64,000 nucleotides of DNA from NCBI RefSeq assembly GCF_014898055.3, contig NW_023601543.1:64493782-64557781 (forward strand), written 5' to 3'. Below are positions 23,401 to 34,816 of this stretch, piece by piece. The notes beneath the pieces are model-generated. The model was not told the origin of the DNA and searched no databases. It was given only the letters and a program-made list of their open reading frames with translations. The stretch comes from Talpa occidentalis (taxonomy: Eukaryota > Chordata > Mammalia > Eulipotyphla > Talpidae). Every line of letters begins with the position of its first letter. Position 1 is the stretch's first letter. The position numbers and the translations under genes were made by a program.

Positions 23401-23905
23401 CTGCACTCTCAACCACCATACTCTCCTTTGTCTTGAAATTTTGGCTCTCTAAAGAGGTATGCAAGTGAAAAACTGTCCTACAAACATCTCCCTCCCAGGC
23501 TTGCCAGCCTATGGAAGCAGGATGCCTAGAAATGTGAGGAAGGCCTACATTCCACTTCCCGCCACACCCCTGCCACCAGCTAAGTCAAGATCTGTAGAAA
23601 TGTGCTCACCTCTGTGGTGAGAACCTGCCGGAAGGGGCACCTAGCAACTCTCCTCAGAGGGTGGTCCTGAGCTGCAGAGACTTGTGGACTGCCCACATTG
23701 CGCCCTGGGCTTCTTGGGAGGCTGAGGGCATAGGAGAGCAGAGGCCACCCCCTGCTTTCTGCCTGGAGGATCTGGCAGGAAGAAAGGGGGCCAGAATCAC
23801 CTAGGATGGCAGATGAGGCAAGAGGGCAGGTGGGGAGCAAGACTGTACTCTCAGGACTTGGGATGGCAAGATGAGTGAGCTTCTGGGGTCCCAATTGAGT
23901 CCAAC
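23401..23905. other. Single-copy DNA
   Basis: No gene recognised. Confidence 0.5.
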
Positions 23906-24214
23906 AGAAGGCAAGCTGTCTCAGGGCCTCCCTGCTGGCACAACGGGTTAAGCCCTGCACTATGAAGCAATGGCAGCCTCTGCAGCATCAGTTCGATCCC
24001 CGGCCAGCCAGGGAGCAACCCACATGGCACAGCAGACCTCTCCTGTCTCGCCCGCTGCTCCCCTCAGCAGTCTACTTTGGTCAATCTGCCTGTTCTGCTC
24101 CCCGCTCTGTCTCTGGTGAATCCTCTCACCCCCCACACCTCTGGCCTGTACCCCAGCTCTTGTATGCATAAATGGATAAATCTTTAAAAAAAAAAAAAGA
24201 AGGCAAGCTGTCTC
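23906..24214 (+). mobile_element. tRNA-derived SINE (subfamily II), full length
   Basis: The body runs from about 23,923 to 24,197: head GGGCCTCCCTGCTGGCACAA, B-box GTTCGATCCCC, CATGGCACAGCAGACCTCTCC, GTCTCTGGTGAATCC, and tail GCATAAATGGATAAATCTTT plus A12. A perfect 17-bp target-site duplication, AGAAGGCAAGCTGTCTC, lies at 23,906-23,922 and 24,198-24,214. Confidence 0.95.
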
Positions 24215-24487
24215 TTTGGGGGCCAGCAGGGAGAGGCATGGGGTAGACCATGTTGGCAGGAATTGAAGAGATGGTGCATGAGGTCGGCCAGAGGGGGTGC
24301 TGCCCACACTCATTAAGGACAATGCAGGGCTATCACCCAACCCACCCAGACACACACATACGCTGCGGGAGGGGGCATCCTGTGGGCCCCTCCCTGGAGA
24401 GAGCTTGATGATGGGATCTGGAAGGAGCAATAAGTTCTGATCATGTGTGCGCTTTTCTCCCACACCCCTCCTGGACACCAAAGTGTC
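24215..24487. other. Single-copy DNA
   Basis: Nothing recognised in this short interval. Confidence 0.5.
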
Positions 24488-24606
24488 AGGGCAGGAAGGA
24501 AGGGAGGGAAGGAGGCAGGGAGGAAAATGGGAAGGAAGAAAGAAGGAAGAGGAAGAGAGTAAAGAGGAAGGAAGTAGGGAGGAAGGAAGTGAGGGAAAAG
24601 GGAGAT
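24488..24606. repeat. Purine-rich GGAA/GGGA tract
   Basis: About 120 bp of almost pure A/G on the plus strand, built from GGAAGGAAGGGAGG-like units. It explains the frames open on both strands here. Confidence 0.9.
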
Positions 24607-24743
24607 AGACCCAGAAATAGCCAAGGAAATGGAGGGCACTGCGCAGCATTCATGGCATCCCTGGAAGGCCACCCTTCAGCAGGCTCCTGGAGATGCAGCC
24701 TTGGGCTTCCCTCTGTCTTTGGGCTCCTTATGATCCATTGTCA

Positions 24744-25132
24744 TGCATGCACGCACATATACACACATGCACAAACAGATTGATGTGCTGCACACACATG
24801 TATAACCATGAACACGTATACATGTACTGGGAAATGAGTGGGGGGCAAATGCAGACCGACATGCACATACACATAAACACACATGCTGCACATACATGTA
24901 CAACCACCAGACACACATGCATATGACTGCAAAAGCATATCCAAATGCACACATATAGAAGCACATGCACAGATGTGGATACATGCACAAACGTGCCAAA
25001 GGCATTGCACACACATGTATCACCACAAACACATACTGAACACTCATGCAATTCCAGACCCACGTGTGCACACATGCATGCAGACACACGTGCATGCACA
25101 CAACACACGCATGCACACAGACACACACAGGT
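24744..25132. repeat. CA/TG-rich region with a long-period repeat
   Basis: About 390 bp dominated by CACATGCA-like units. Within it, a longer motif recurs three times: GCTGCACACACATGTATAAC (24,787), GCTGCACATACATGTACAAC (24,885) and ATTGCACACACATGTATCAC (25,004). The spacing is about 98 and 120 bp. This looks like a degenerate minisatellite built from an alternating purine-pyrimidine tract. The long open frames on both strands (up to 150 codons, Cys/His-rich) are by-products of the CA/TG composition. Confidence 0.8.
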
Positions 25133-27276
25133 TGATTTTGCAGGAGTCAGGAAATCAGTTTCATTCCTTCATAGGCATATCTCCTCTATGAGTCAAAGTG
25201 GAATACTGAGCTCAGAAAGAGGAATATTTTCCTTTCTGAGATAGCTGAGTGGTTTCCCCTGAGGAAATGATTCAGAAAAATGTTTCCTTCAAAAATCAGA
25301 ACATTCTTGAAGGGAAATTTGCTGCCAAAACATTTGTTTTCTTGACATGGAGACAAGTGAAGCAGCCCCCTCGCCCCTCCTTGACTCGTCTACCTTGTAG
25401 CGTCTGATGGGTGTAGCTGTGGGGCTCCAGGCCCCGTGAGGGTGGGTGCTCTTCTATCCAGGGAGCCGCAGAGCTCCATTGTGAATGGCATGGAGGGGCA
25501 GCCCCATAGAGGGAGACCTGGGCCCTTGTGAGTCTCCCTCATGCTAATGTAGACCCTCTTCTAGGTCATTCCCTCCCTTGTAGGTGAACTGGGGCCAAAT
25601 GACTGCCAGGGAGAACTGTCAACATGGGACAGTAGGGTTGGATTCAAACTTCTTGGTGGGGAGGTGGCAGAGAGAAAGAACTGACTTCTGGAATTAGTCA
25701 GGAGAGGAGGGCTGGAAATGGTGGGTGGAACAGCAAATTCCTAAGCCAAGCGTGGGAATGTGGCAGGCTTCTCTCAGGCCAAGGGATTGGACTCCGTAGC
25801 TGAGGACTGGACGCCAAAGATAGACGTGAGAGAGCTGTCAGTCAAAAGAAATGGCTTGCTCGTTCGTTGCCTCATAGGTCGCTGCATTTTGAACGAGTCA
25901 GAGTGACTCTTCTGAAGTAGCTGCCTCTCCTGGCCTGGGAGGGAAACCCAGCCTTCAGGGCCCAGGGCTGGGCTGGCAAGGGCCTCTCCCTAGGGAAAGC
26001 AGACCACCCACATCATTTGGGAGACCACTTTAGGCTTCTCCAGGCGGCCTTTTGATGTGTCTATTATCCCAAAGATAGTGTTTCGAGGTTCCAAATGTTT
26101 ATTTTGCTGGCTGTCATGTAAAAGACAAACAGCAGGAAACAGAAAACTCAGTAATAACATATGACTAAAAATGAAACCAATTCGGTGTTATGAACGAGAA
26201 TTGATCTGATCTCCCTATTCTCCTGCTTACTGTTGAAAGAGACTGAGAGAGGAAGAGAAAAAAAGAAGAGGGTTGGGGGCTGGAGGGAGGGAAGAAGGAA
26301 GGAGACAGAGAGAGGGAGACAGGGAGAGGTAGAACAGTTAACACAGATCCTTTTTGGCGTGTATTAAAAACATCATAGGAAATTTTTTATATCCATTAAA
26401 AATGCCTTTTCCCATTTGTGTGGGATATGTGACTCTTCTGCTTTCATGTTGTATTCTCCCACTTATGACAAAGACATGGTACCAAGAGAAATAATTTTCT
26501 CACTAAAACAAAAGAAAAAGTAAGTATACCATGTGGATTGATGGGTACCCATAGTTAATCTCAGTGTTAGGGGCAATAGAGACGGATGGGGGCTGTGGCT
26601 AACTGGTGCACATGAACGCTGTCTAAAGGGAGCAGCCACCATTCAGCTAAGATCTGATTTTTAAAGAGATGCTGAAAATTCAGTCTTGTGTGAAATCACC
26701 AACTTTTAAAATATAGGACCAATTTTTTTCACCCATTTTAGTCTGCATTCATAACCAGGTCTTCTGGTGTGTCACCTGTACCCTTAAAGTCAGCTGAAAG
26801 ATAAGAAATTAAATGTGCCATTCATTCCTGCCCTCAAATCTTCTTCTTTTCCCTCCACTTGCTGATATTAGTAGCAGAGAGAGGCTGGCGTTTTAGACTT
26901 TAGCATAATTGGGATGTCTGGGCACAAAAGAAATCATCTCATATCCCTCTGGGCTCCTGGGCTGGACAAGTAATCCAAACCATATGAGACAGGTCAGCAA
27001 AGGAAAAACAATCAATTTATAACACATATATGGAGAATTTACAAGACCCCACAGGTACTTTTAAATTCTAAAGAATAACGGCATGGACCAGGAATATTTA
27101 TCTTGGGCTTAGAACCTGGAATGTCAAGAACAGGGAGGGGGAAACTTCACATGACAGACAAGACGGGGTGACATCCATTCTCTGAGAGGGAAGATGAGAT
27201 TTTTAGAGAGAACATGGTTACTGATAAACCTAGAACCGATTGAGACCCCCAAACTACATTTTTCTTGGTCTTCAAA
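25133..27276. other. Single-copy DNA with a GA-rich tract
   Basis: No gene and no family-level repeat recognised across 2.1 kb. A GA-rich stretch lies at about 26,228-26,335. AT-rich unique sequence from 26,100 to 27,000 has the look of conserved non-coding DNA, but that cannot be judged without alignments. Confidence 0.5.
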
Positions 27277-27527
27277 GGGGGAGCAGTGAAGCTGTCTGCA
27301 GCCTCTATAGTGCAGGTTCAATTCCCGGCCGGCCAGGGAGAAACCTACATGGCACGGCAGACCTCTCCTGCCTCGCCCGCTGCTCCACTCAGCAGTGTCT
27401 TGGATCCGTCTGCCTGTTCTGTTCCCAGCTCTGTCTCTGGTGAGTCCTCTCACCCTCCCGTGCCTCTGATCTGTACCCCAGTTCTTGTATAAATAAAAAT
27501 AAATCTTAAAAAAAAGGGGGGAGCAGT
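27277..27527 (+). mobile_element. tRNA-derived SINE (subfamily II), 5'-truncated
   Basis: The first part of the head is missing. The body starts at GAAGCTGTCTGCAGCC (27,288) and runs through CATGGCACGGCAGACCTCTCC to GTATAAATAAAAATAAATCTT plus A-tail (27,515). The duplication GGGGGAGCAGT lies at 27,277-27,287 and 27,517-27,527. It lacks the A-box, so it should be transcriptionally dead. Confidence 0.92.
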
Positions 27528-27655
27528 CATTTCTTCTTCAGTGTAGAAGCTTAGGGTGGGGGGATTTATTCTCTTTTAGGGAAGGAGGAAGGACAGAAGA
27601 TTCTCCTGGCCTTCGGGTCCTCACTGCTCTCAACCCAAAACAAGGGTCTGCATTG

Positions 27656-27711
27656 CTATCTATCTATCTATCTATCTATCTATCATCTATCTATCTATCT
27701 ATCTATCTATC
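27656..27711. repeat. (CTAT)n microsatellite
   Basis: Tetranucleotide tract of about 56 bp with a single interruption near 27,684. A likely polymorphic marker. Confidence 0.95.
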
Positions 27712-27924
27712 CACAGTCTGCATCCCATAATGGTAATAGACTTCCAGAGGTTTGTGGGGCCTCATTGACCTCTCTAGCTTCTAGTTCCCATACCAAAGTG
27801 ACAAGAAGCCTACTTTAGGCCAGTCGAGAAGAATCTTTTGGACCCTTTTGGAGAAAGTGACCCCACAGGTTCTTCTAGGTTAAAGAAGAAGGGTGGATTT
27901 GTTTTTAACAGTGTAGTACTTTTA

Positions 27925-28482
27925 AAATATCTCCGCCAAACTCTTTGGCATTCTTTTCACTGAGAGAGCGTCTATGTCCTCTCTCCTTGAATCTGGGGAG
28001 CCCTGTGACTGTGAGCACTTGATCGTGGAGGAAGTAGTTCTGTGTGCCTTCCAGGCTGGGTTGTCAAAGCCCCACCACTTCTATCCAGCCCCCTTGGAAG
28101 TTGTCTCCTTGGATGATTGATCTTGGGTTGTTGTTAGCCTCCCGGGTGCGTCTCAGGGCACTCTTGGACCCTGATCACCTTGTTGAGAGGAACCCAAGCC
28201 ACGTGGAAAAGCCATGCATGGGTGCTCAGGTTGACAGCCTCAGCTGGGCTCCTGTCAGCCACCAGCCCCGCTGGGTGCGCCACCTCGGACTCCTAATCCG
28301 GCCGCGCCTCTGGAGGACTCCAGCCCCTGCTACTATCTGGCTGTGACAGCTTGAGAGACTCCAGTGGAGAACTTTCCAGCTGAGTCCAGTCAACTCCCAG
28401 AACCCAAGAGACAGTAGTAATTGTTGTTTTAAGCCACCACATCTTAGAGTGGTTTGTTACCCGGCAACAGTAGCTGGAACAA
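27925..28482 (+). mobile_element. Old LTR relic, LTR family B (MaLR-like)
   Basis: The 3' part has GAGAACTTTCCAGCTGAGTCC, AGTAATTGTTGTTTTAAGCC, ACCACATCTTAGAGTGGTTTG and TTACCCGGCAACAGTAGCTGG. This matches the TTGTTTTAAGCCACTAAG ... GTAGATAACT end of a common old mammalian LTR. The 5' half (GAGAGCGTCTATGTCC ... GTGACTGTGAGCAC) fits in order. Similar 3' ends occur at 49,866-50,242 and 53,400-53,620. Confidence 0.6.
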
Positions 28483-28934
28483 GCATGACTCGGTACAAGC
28501 ACACAAGCACAAGGGGCCGAAATGCGATCCTCCAGCGCGGGACTCGCTTATTGTTCAGCCCCTTAGTGTTTGTTGTGGTTGCCCCAATTCTCATGGAGCT
28601 GGAGCGGGGCTGGGAGGCGCTGGGGTAGGGAGGGGATTTGGCCTCACAGAGCCGGGAGGACTGCCAAGCCCACGGAGGCCCTGGCTCCGAGCAGCCTCCA
28701 CGTGAGGCAATTAAAATGTGAGATTTTAACCTTTAAGAAAAGAGCCTGACTTTACCTTTGCATCTTGGAGATTTGGGAGGCAGAAGACCTGTCAAATCCC
28801 TTCCTCTGCCCAGACCCTGATCCCATTTCTGTCTTATGTTTGGACACCAGGCTCAGCCTGTGTACACACGGCCGGCGGGCCTGGCCGGGAGCGCGGGACA
28901 GCTCGGCCCTGCTGTTTCTCCATGAGCAAAACAA
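28483..28934. other. Single-copy, GC-rich DNA
   Basis: CpG-containing patches occur at 28,590-28,700 and 28,868-28,912. No gene is recognised. Confidence 0.5.
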
Positions 28935-29218
28935 ATGACAAGGAAGAGAAGGGAAAACCAGCGGGAAGTGAGAAAGGATGGAAGAGAAAATAGGAAAGTG
29001 GGGGGGGAGAGAAGAGATCAGAGAAGAAAGGGAGGGGACAGAGTGAGGAAGGAGGGAGGCGGGCAAGGAGGAGAGAAGGAAGAGGGAAGGAAAGGAGGGG
29101 GAGGAGGGAGGGAGGGAGGGAAGGGAGGGAGGAAGAGACAAGAGACGAGGGAAGGGGGGCTGGGGGCAGGAGGGCCGGAAGTAGGGCAGGAGGGCAGGAG
29201 AGAGGGAAGGGGGGGGAA
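28935..29218. repeat. Long homopurine tract (about 280 bp)
   Basis: The plus strand is almost entirely A and G, built from GGGAGGGAGGAA and GGAAGGAGGG units, with only scattered C/T interruptions. Open frames on both strands here (Arg/Gly/Glu-rich or Ser/Pro/Leu-rich) are compositional artefacts. Confidence 0.92.
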
Positions 29219-29484
29219 GGCAACCGTCGAGGGGCTGTGCGTTTTTAGTTCCTGCTTTGCTGACTGAAGCGTCCCCCTCATCAGAAGCAGATGTACCGAG
29301 GCACGTCAGCGTCTACCTAGGCAGGAAGCATCGCTTTAACTCACCGGGTCACGGCGAATATGTTGTCATTCAGCATGTGGAACTGTTTCCACTTACAAGG
29401 AGTTACCCAGCAACACGGGAATGGAGGCTCATCATTTCACAAGGTGACAAAAAATTGCATTTTGGTATTTTACCTCCACCTGTG
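29219..29484. other. Unique sequence between purine tract and CpG-rich block
   Basis: Non-repetitive, moderately GC, with dispersed CpGs (for example GAAGCGTCCCCC, AGGCACGTCAGCGTC, CACCGGGTCACGGCG). It could be regulatory. No exon is evident. Confidence 0.4.
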
Positions 29485-29645
29485 ACCGAGCAGAGAGGCG
29501 TGCGGGGCCAGCTGGAGGCCCACGTTCCTTGCGCCCCGGGGGCGGTGCGTGGAGGCCCTGCGTCCCTGCGGGCAGGCCCCGGCCCTCCTTTCAGCCCAGC
29601 CTGGCAGCTGGCCGAGGGTCTGCCCGCCCAGGTCAGGCTTTTGTG
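29485..29645. other. CpG-rich block, possible small CpG island
   Basis: About 160 bp of high GC with roughly a dozen CpG dinucleotides (GAGGCGTGCGGGG, CTTGCGCCCCGGGGGCGG, GGCCGAGGGTCTGCCCGCC). It is shorter than a classical CpG island and I see no promoter elements or exon beside it. Either a regulatory element or a chance GC peak. Confidence 0.45.
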
Positions 29646-29867
29646 AGGAGAGCAGATCCTCTGCGCTGCTTATCGGACTTACTGCAACAAACGGGGGGAG
29701 GGGTGGCAAGGCACTGATAAGAGCTCATCCATTCAGACCCCTCTCTTCAGCAGTGTGCATTTAATTTTTTGTCCTGGAGAGCCGAAATGGAGCTCCATCT
29801 TCGCCTTATCCTTGGAAAAAACACATTCCTAATCGTACATCTGTAGTGTATCACATTTACAGGTTCC

Positions 29868-30012
29868 GACTGCCGGCAGGATAGTCTGTGGCACTTTCAT
29901 TGAATCTTCAAAGCAACCCTGTGGAGGTCTTGTTATTCTCTCCATTTCCCAGGCGATGCTGCTGAGGCACAGAGAGGGGAAGACTTGCCCAAGGTCACAC
30001 AGCTAGAGTCTG
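29868..30012 (-). repeat. MIR SINE relic (antisense)
   Basis: AATCTTCAAAGCAACCCTGTGG, TTATTCTCTCCATTTCCCAGG, GAGGCACAGAGAGGGGAAG and CTTGCCCAAGGTCACACAGC are the reverse complement of the MIR core. This is the best preserved MIR core in the window. Confidence 0.92.
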
Positions 30013-33000
30013 GGTTCAAAACTCAGGCAGGCTGATGTCAGAGCCTCTTCTCAGACGCATTTCAAATGGCAATTCCCAACTCGGGCAAGAATTCAAATGG
30101 CTTCTAAGGACTCGAAAAGCATTTTTACAGTACCCATTTTTGCTCTAAAAAAAAAAGAAAAACCAAACCGTGAGCCAATCGATAATTCTTATCTATTCAT
30201 TAAACCAAGCTGCTCTGCGGACATCCCATTAACCCTTATTTCATGCGCATGAAATGAACAAAAGTTCCAATAGACCCTTATATTCCTTATACTCAGACTT
30301 TCCACTCTTTGAGACTGGTTTTGCCATTATTATTCAGTCACTGAGGTTTTTCTCAAAGGCCTAGGAGACGAGACTAATCACAGCTGCGTTTAAGGGGATC
30401 ACCGGGGATGGGATGTTTTAAAGCGCCATCTAGATTGGCAATCAGGGGCCAGCCCGTGTCATCAGCTGCGGACTCCCAGGGCAGCCTAGCGAAGGGCTGA
30501 GAGCCCTCGACTTCCACTTCTGTTGATGGCACAGTTGGTGGCCTCTGGGGGTTGGCTGGAACCCAGCAGCCGCAGAGGAGAGATTCTTTGAGCTGGAAGC
30601 ATCCGATTCATCTCTTAAGCAAAGAACCGAGGGAGAATGTGGAAAATAGAGGATGAATTTTGGGGTCCCTATCAGGCACAGGCCAGAGCTGCTCTTGGGT
30701 TGTAAAATGTCCCTGGGTTTGAGTTTGGGGGCAGGTGTGACAGGTGGACGATGGCTCTGTCGCCATCTCTGGGCACAGATGGTGGGGCCTTCCCTGCAGC
30801 AGCAGGCCTGCCAGCGGAAGCTCAACCCCCCTGGCTCTCAACCCTGGCAGGGCAGCCTGAGGCTACCGGAGGCTGTAACCCAATTCTCCACCCTCCGACT
30901 ATGTAAAAAGGAGGAGAGTCTCATTGTCCTCTACAAACGAAACATTTTCAGAAAAGGGGACAGGAGAGAATTAACTGACAAGCTGCAAAAGTTTCCCCTT
31001 AAACCATATGACTTTTGGCAGAAAAGAGAAAAGTCTAGATTCCCAGAGCCATATGGTATTGGGCCATCTAGTTTGGGATCATCTCTTTGTTGCCAAAGAG
31101 ATTTTTCTAGACAAAATAAATGGCCATGCGTTCATGGGATGCCTCCTCATTTTAAATTGGTTTAATAGAACAATTTTAAAAATCATGTGGGCCAAAGAAA
31201 ACATACCCAAGAGCCTTGTCTCACAGGCCTTCAGTTTGCCCCCTTTGGAGAGTCCTTGCCTCTAGCATGGGGAAACTGAGTAAGGGAGGGGAGAGATCAT
31301 TACCTGGAGGAGCAGCAGGAAGCTTGCAAGCACTGGACCCATGGCAGAGACTCAGGGGGCCGCTTCATCTCCTCTCCTACCTTCCTGATTTAGCAGGTTC
31401 CTTTCATCCCCAACTCCCTAAGAGCCAGTGTCTGCAGTTCTGTGCCCAAGAGTTTTCTCGAAACAACAAAAGCCTGCTTTGTCTGTATAAGTTGAAAGCA
31501 CGGAGGAAGTAACACCTCTGGGCGCATCCCTCAAACAAGGAATCTAAGGGTTGTGTGTAAAGTCCCAGCCTACGTGCCCCTCGGGTGGGATAATGTGGAG
31601 GCACATGATCCTCAGGACACAGAGATCCATTTGCCCACTGTGGTGGCTGGATTCATCACCCCCCATGACTGGCTATCTTCCCTTCTTGCTGCCCCAGTCC
31701 CCACCAGGGTTTCTGCATTCCCCATATATGCTAGTTGCTTGTGTTCGAATCCTGTGTCAAGGTCTGTGTGGGGTGGGGGTGGGGGGGGTCTAAGCTAAGC
31801 TCCAGTCTGAACAGCTGTGATGGGTCCAGAGAAGGCAGCATCTCTGTTCGGGATGCCTGCAGATGCAAACATTACCCCTCCGTCTCCATACCAAAGCAAG
31901 AGACCCCGTGACCAAGGCGAGAACTCTGGGCTTAATTAAGGGTATCTGCTGGATCTGAGGAAGCAAGGGGGAGGAGAGGGTAGCCTGTCTACGCGTCCCT
32001 AATAACTCGGGAAAGGCTATCTCTGGGAGGAGAGATGCAGGTTCAACTGCATTCAGAGAAATAAAACATGCCGGCCTTGTCCAGCTCCAGTAATTACTGG
32101 GACCATGTCTCTGAATATCACTGACATGCAAAATAATGAGCACGCCATTTCTATTTAATAATACTTTTATTAAAAGTAAAGTTCAATTTAGTGATGTGAA
32201 GAAGCTGGGGAAATGATCTTCCCATTTCTTTCTTTGCCCTTCTTTCTCTTTCCTCCCACTTCCCCTCTGCGCCTTTCCGCCCCGGATCCCGCTCTGGTAC
32301 CCGCGGCAGCTGGATGACAACACAGGGCTGAGGCTGCCCTGGAGCGCAATCTTGGCTGGTGAGGATGGCACCAGGAAAAGTCCGAATTGAGCATTTTCTC
32401 ATGAATCCACAGACTTGGGAGGCCATGATAAAGCCCATTTAGGGGATCCATAGCTTTGCTAGGCCATAGGTCATTTGGCATCTGGGCAAGCCTATGAAAT
32501 TTTTTCTCAGAGTAATGCCTTTAAGTACATAAACTAAAATCCAGGGAATCACAATGGAAACCAATTATGTTGAATATAGTTACAAAAATATAAAAACCAG
32601 GTATGTGCTAAATGCACGTTTATCAATGCATTACATATGATCTAGTGCAGGTCTAATAACTACCATAATTTCCAAGTAGTGCTGGTGTGCATCGTTCAAG
32701 ATACCTGTACCAACTATCAGTATCGTATAAAAATACCTATGATTTCTCTTGGTGATAAACTCATAGACATTACTAATGTAATTATAGACTTCCTAAATTG
32801 CAGTCAGAGATTAGTGAAAATAAAAATATGATGTGTTTCTCATCAAAATTGACAGACCCTCATGAGGATCAGGGACCCACTATTAATATCCTCAGAGATG
32901 AGGCATGGGGTGGAGAGACCCATTGCTGTTCCTTTTTTTCCTTCTATTTCTTTAAGGAGATGTCAGGCTTTTGTCTGTGTGTAAAATCATTCAAGTCCCT

Positions 33001-33125
33001 GTGACCACATTCTTAGCAAACATTTATTAAACACCTGCTGTGTTCTAGACACTTTATTTACTTCAAGTTTTATTTAGGCCTTAGGCTACTGGGAGTAATC
33101 ACATACTTCTCCATTCACAGCACAT
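30013..33125. other. 3.1 kb of single-copy DNA
   Basis: No repeat family or gene recognised. The 170-codon frame at 30,653-31,165 overlaps minus-strand frames and has no recognisable domain. AT-rich unique DNA at 32,090-32,830 and a CpG cluster at 32,268-32,330 give a regulatory-looking texture. A CTGTGTTCTAGACACTTTATTTACTTCA fragment near 33,037 may be an old LINE tail. Confidence 0.5.
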
Positions 33126-33805
33126 AATGACCTCTGGGGCATGTAGAGCCCTGCTTGTGCTTGATCCCCAACCCTTCCCCATCATCTCCAATCCTCGACT
33201 TTGCTCCCCTCCCCCGTACAGGCCTCCCTCCTCCCCCCCCCCGTGTGCTTAGTATGTGTCCTTATGTGTGCATATATCTGTGTAAAATAGGCAATGCCTT
33301 TTTGCGAGCCGATTTTTAGTTTATATGGCCAGTTTCAAGTTGCAACCTCATTCATATTCTTCCCTTTTTTGCCCCTTCAACATGATGTCATGAAGAATTA
33401 TTGCTGTTGCTGTAAATCAATTTTATGTGTTGTTTCTTACTGTTGCATGGTATTTCATAATGTACACACATCTTATTTTTCTTATGCATTCCCCTAAGGA
33501 TGAATACCCAGGTTGTGTTCAACTCTTCTCCCAGTTTTCCCCAACAACAGCACAGTAGTCAGCAGCCTTAGAAAAATGTCCTTCTGGACCTGTGCTGGGG
33601 CAATTCCTCTGGATTCTATACTGGGAGAGAGGTCACTAGATCACAGTATGTGTGCCAGCTCAATTTCAGTAAGCCAAACCAGATCAAGTTTCAGAAAAGC
33701 TGGGGCGCTTCACACCCCAGCTAGCTATGCATGAGAGTGTCCTTCTCCTTACAACTTCATCAATACTTGATAGACTCACCTTTCTAATGTCACCATTTTG
33801 ATGTT
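33126..33805 (-). repeat. Old LINE fragment (L1/HAL1-like), antisense
   Basis: AATGCCTTTTTGCGAGCC, TTGCATGGTATTTCATAATG, GGATGAATACCCAGGTTG and AGTGTCCTTCTCCTTACAACTT resemble, in order, the reverse complement of an old L1/HAL1 3' region (GCATGGTATTCCATTGTATG-like block). A C10 run lies at 33,233-33,242. The family call is uncertain. Confidence 0.45.
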
Positions 33806-34816
33806 CTTTACACACTTCAGCAGATGCTTTGGGGCCTGTGTGTTATTAGCACCTATGATGGGCCCCCCGGTGTTCATGGGTTGGACTCAACCTAGACTCA
33901 CACTGAAATAGTGTTCCATTTCAGGTGCACAACATGTATTTTGTCATTGTTTCTACCTCAAGACGTTCTCTACTCAGCCTGGAAGCAAAGACCAGAAATA
34001 CAGGGGAGAAAATCTACTTGGGGAAAAGCTCAATTCCACTAATGGATCTGAAAACCAGACTCCAGTGACTTAAGCACAAAGGTCTTTAATTTTCTTCTAT
34101 AGTAAGAAGTCTTAAAATAGGCAGCCTTGGACTGGTGCATTTGTTTCAGAAAATGATCAAGGTTATAGACTGCTTCTTACTTCTTTTTCTGTCAACCTCA
34201 CATGGCAACAAGATGGCTGTTTCACCACCCAACTTGTGACCATGTTCCAGGCAGGAAGTCAGAAGAAGAGCAATAAGACAAATGCATGTGTTCATACCTG
34301 CCATATCTTTTCTTTTAAAAAGGAATAACAACAACAGAACATCTTACCTGAGCATCCTACCCAGTAACTTTGACCTATATCTCTTTGGCCCAAACCGAGT
34401 CACTTGTTTGTACATAGCTGCAAGGGAGTCTGATAGTAAGCAGTTTAACTAGGTACATCACACTGTATATGAGATTGGGTTCTATGAGAGTAAGCAGTGG
34501 ATACAAGATAGGAATTTAGGAGTGTTAATGTAATTCTATTTTGTCTCTCAATTTGCATTTTGAATGAGCTTGGAAAAAGTCATTGAGTATAGACCAGGGG
34601 ATACAATATAGTTGGGGACCATGACAACTCATCTTCTTTCATGCCATCCCTCCTGCTCTGTCAAATTTTACTTGCCAACAGATCTATGGGATCTTAGGAT
34701 GAAAGAGGTTGAGTGCAGAGTACTACATCTTCAATGGAATGATGGAGATGGGTCTTTGTCTCTCTAATTATCCTCTAAAACCACAAAGGCTCTCTCTGTT
34801 TGGGATTAAGATAATG
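33806..34816. other. Unrecognised or single-copy DNA
   Basis: No gene. Some of it may be deeply eroded LINE or LTR sequence, but nothing diagnostic remains. Confidence 0.45.

Noticed and set aside
23960..24649. 229-codon minus-strand frame, the longest in the window
   Set aside because: It runs through a SINE and a purine tract. The Leu/Ser/Pro-rich N-terminal part is the pyrimidine strand of the GGAA repeat, so coding is not credible.
24676..25244. Cys/His-rich open reading frames up to 150 codons on both strands
   Set aside because: They arise from the CA/TG repeat. Every frame is open because the repeat units contain few stops, and the residues simply follow the repeat.
27656..27711. Repeat array that could be mistaken for CRISPR-like spacing
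   Set aside because: It is a simple tetranucleotide microsatellite with no unique spacers.
28752..29281. Ser/Pro/Leu-rich and Arg/Gly/Glu-rich frames of 87-129 codons
   Set aside because: They are translations of a homopurine tract in both directions, not proteins.
29257..29646. 129-codon frame in CpG-rich DNA, possibly an exon
   Set aside because: No start context, splice bounds or recognisable domain, and GC-rich DNA has few stops. Kept only as a possible regulatory block.
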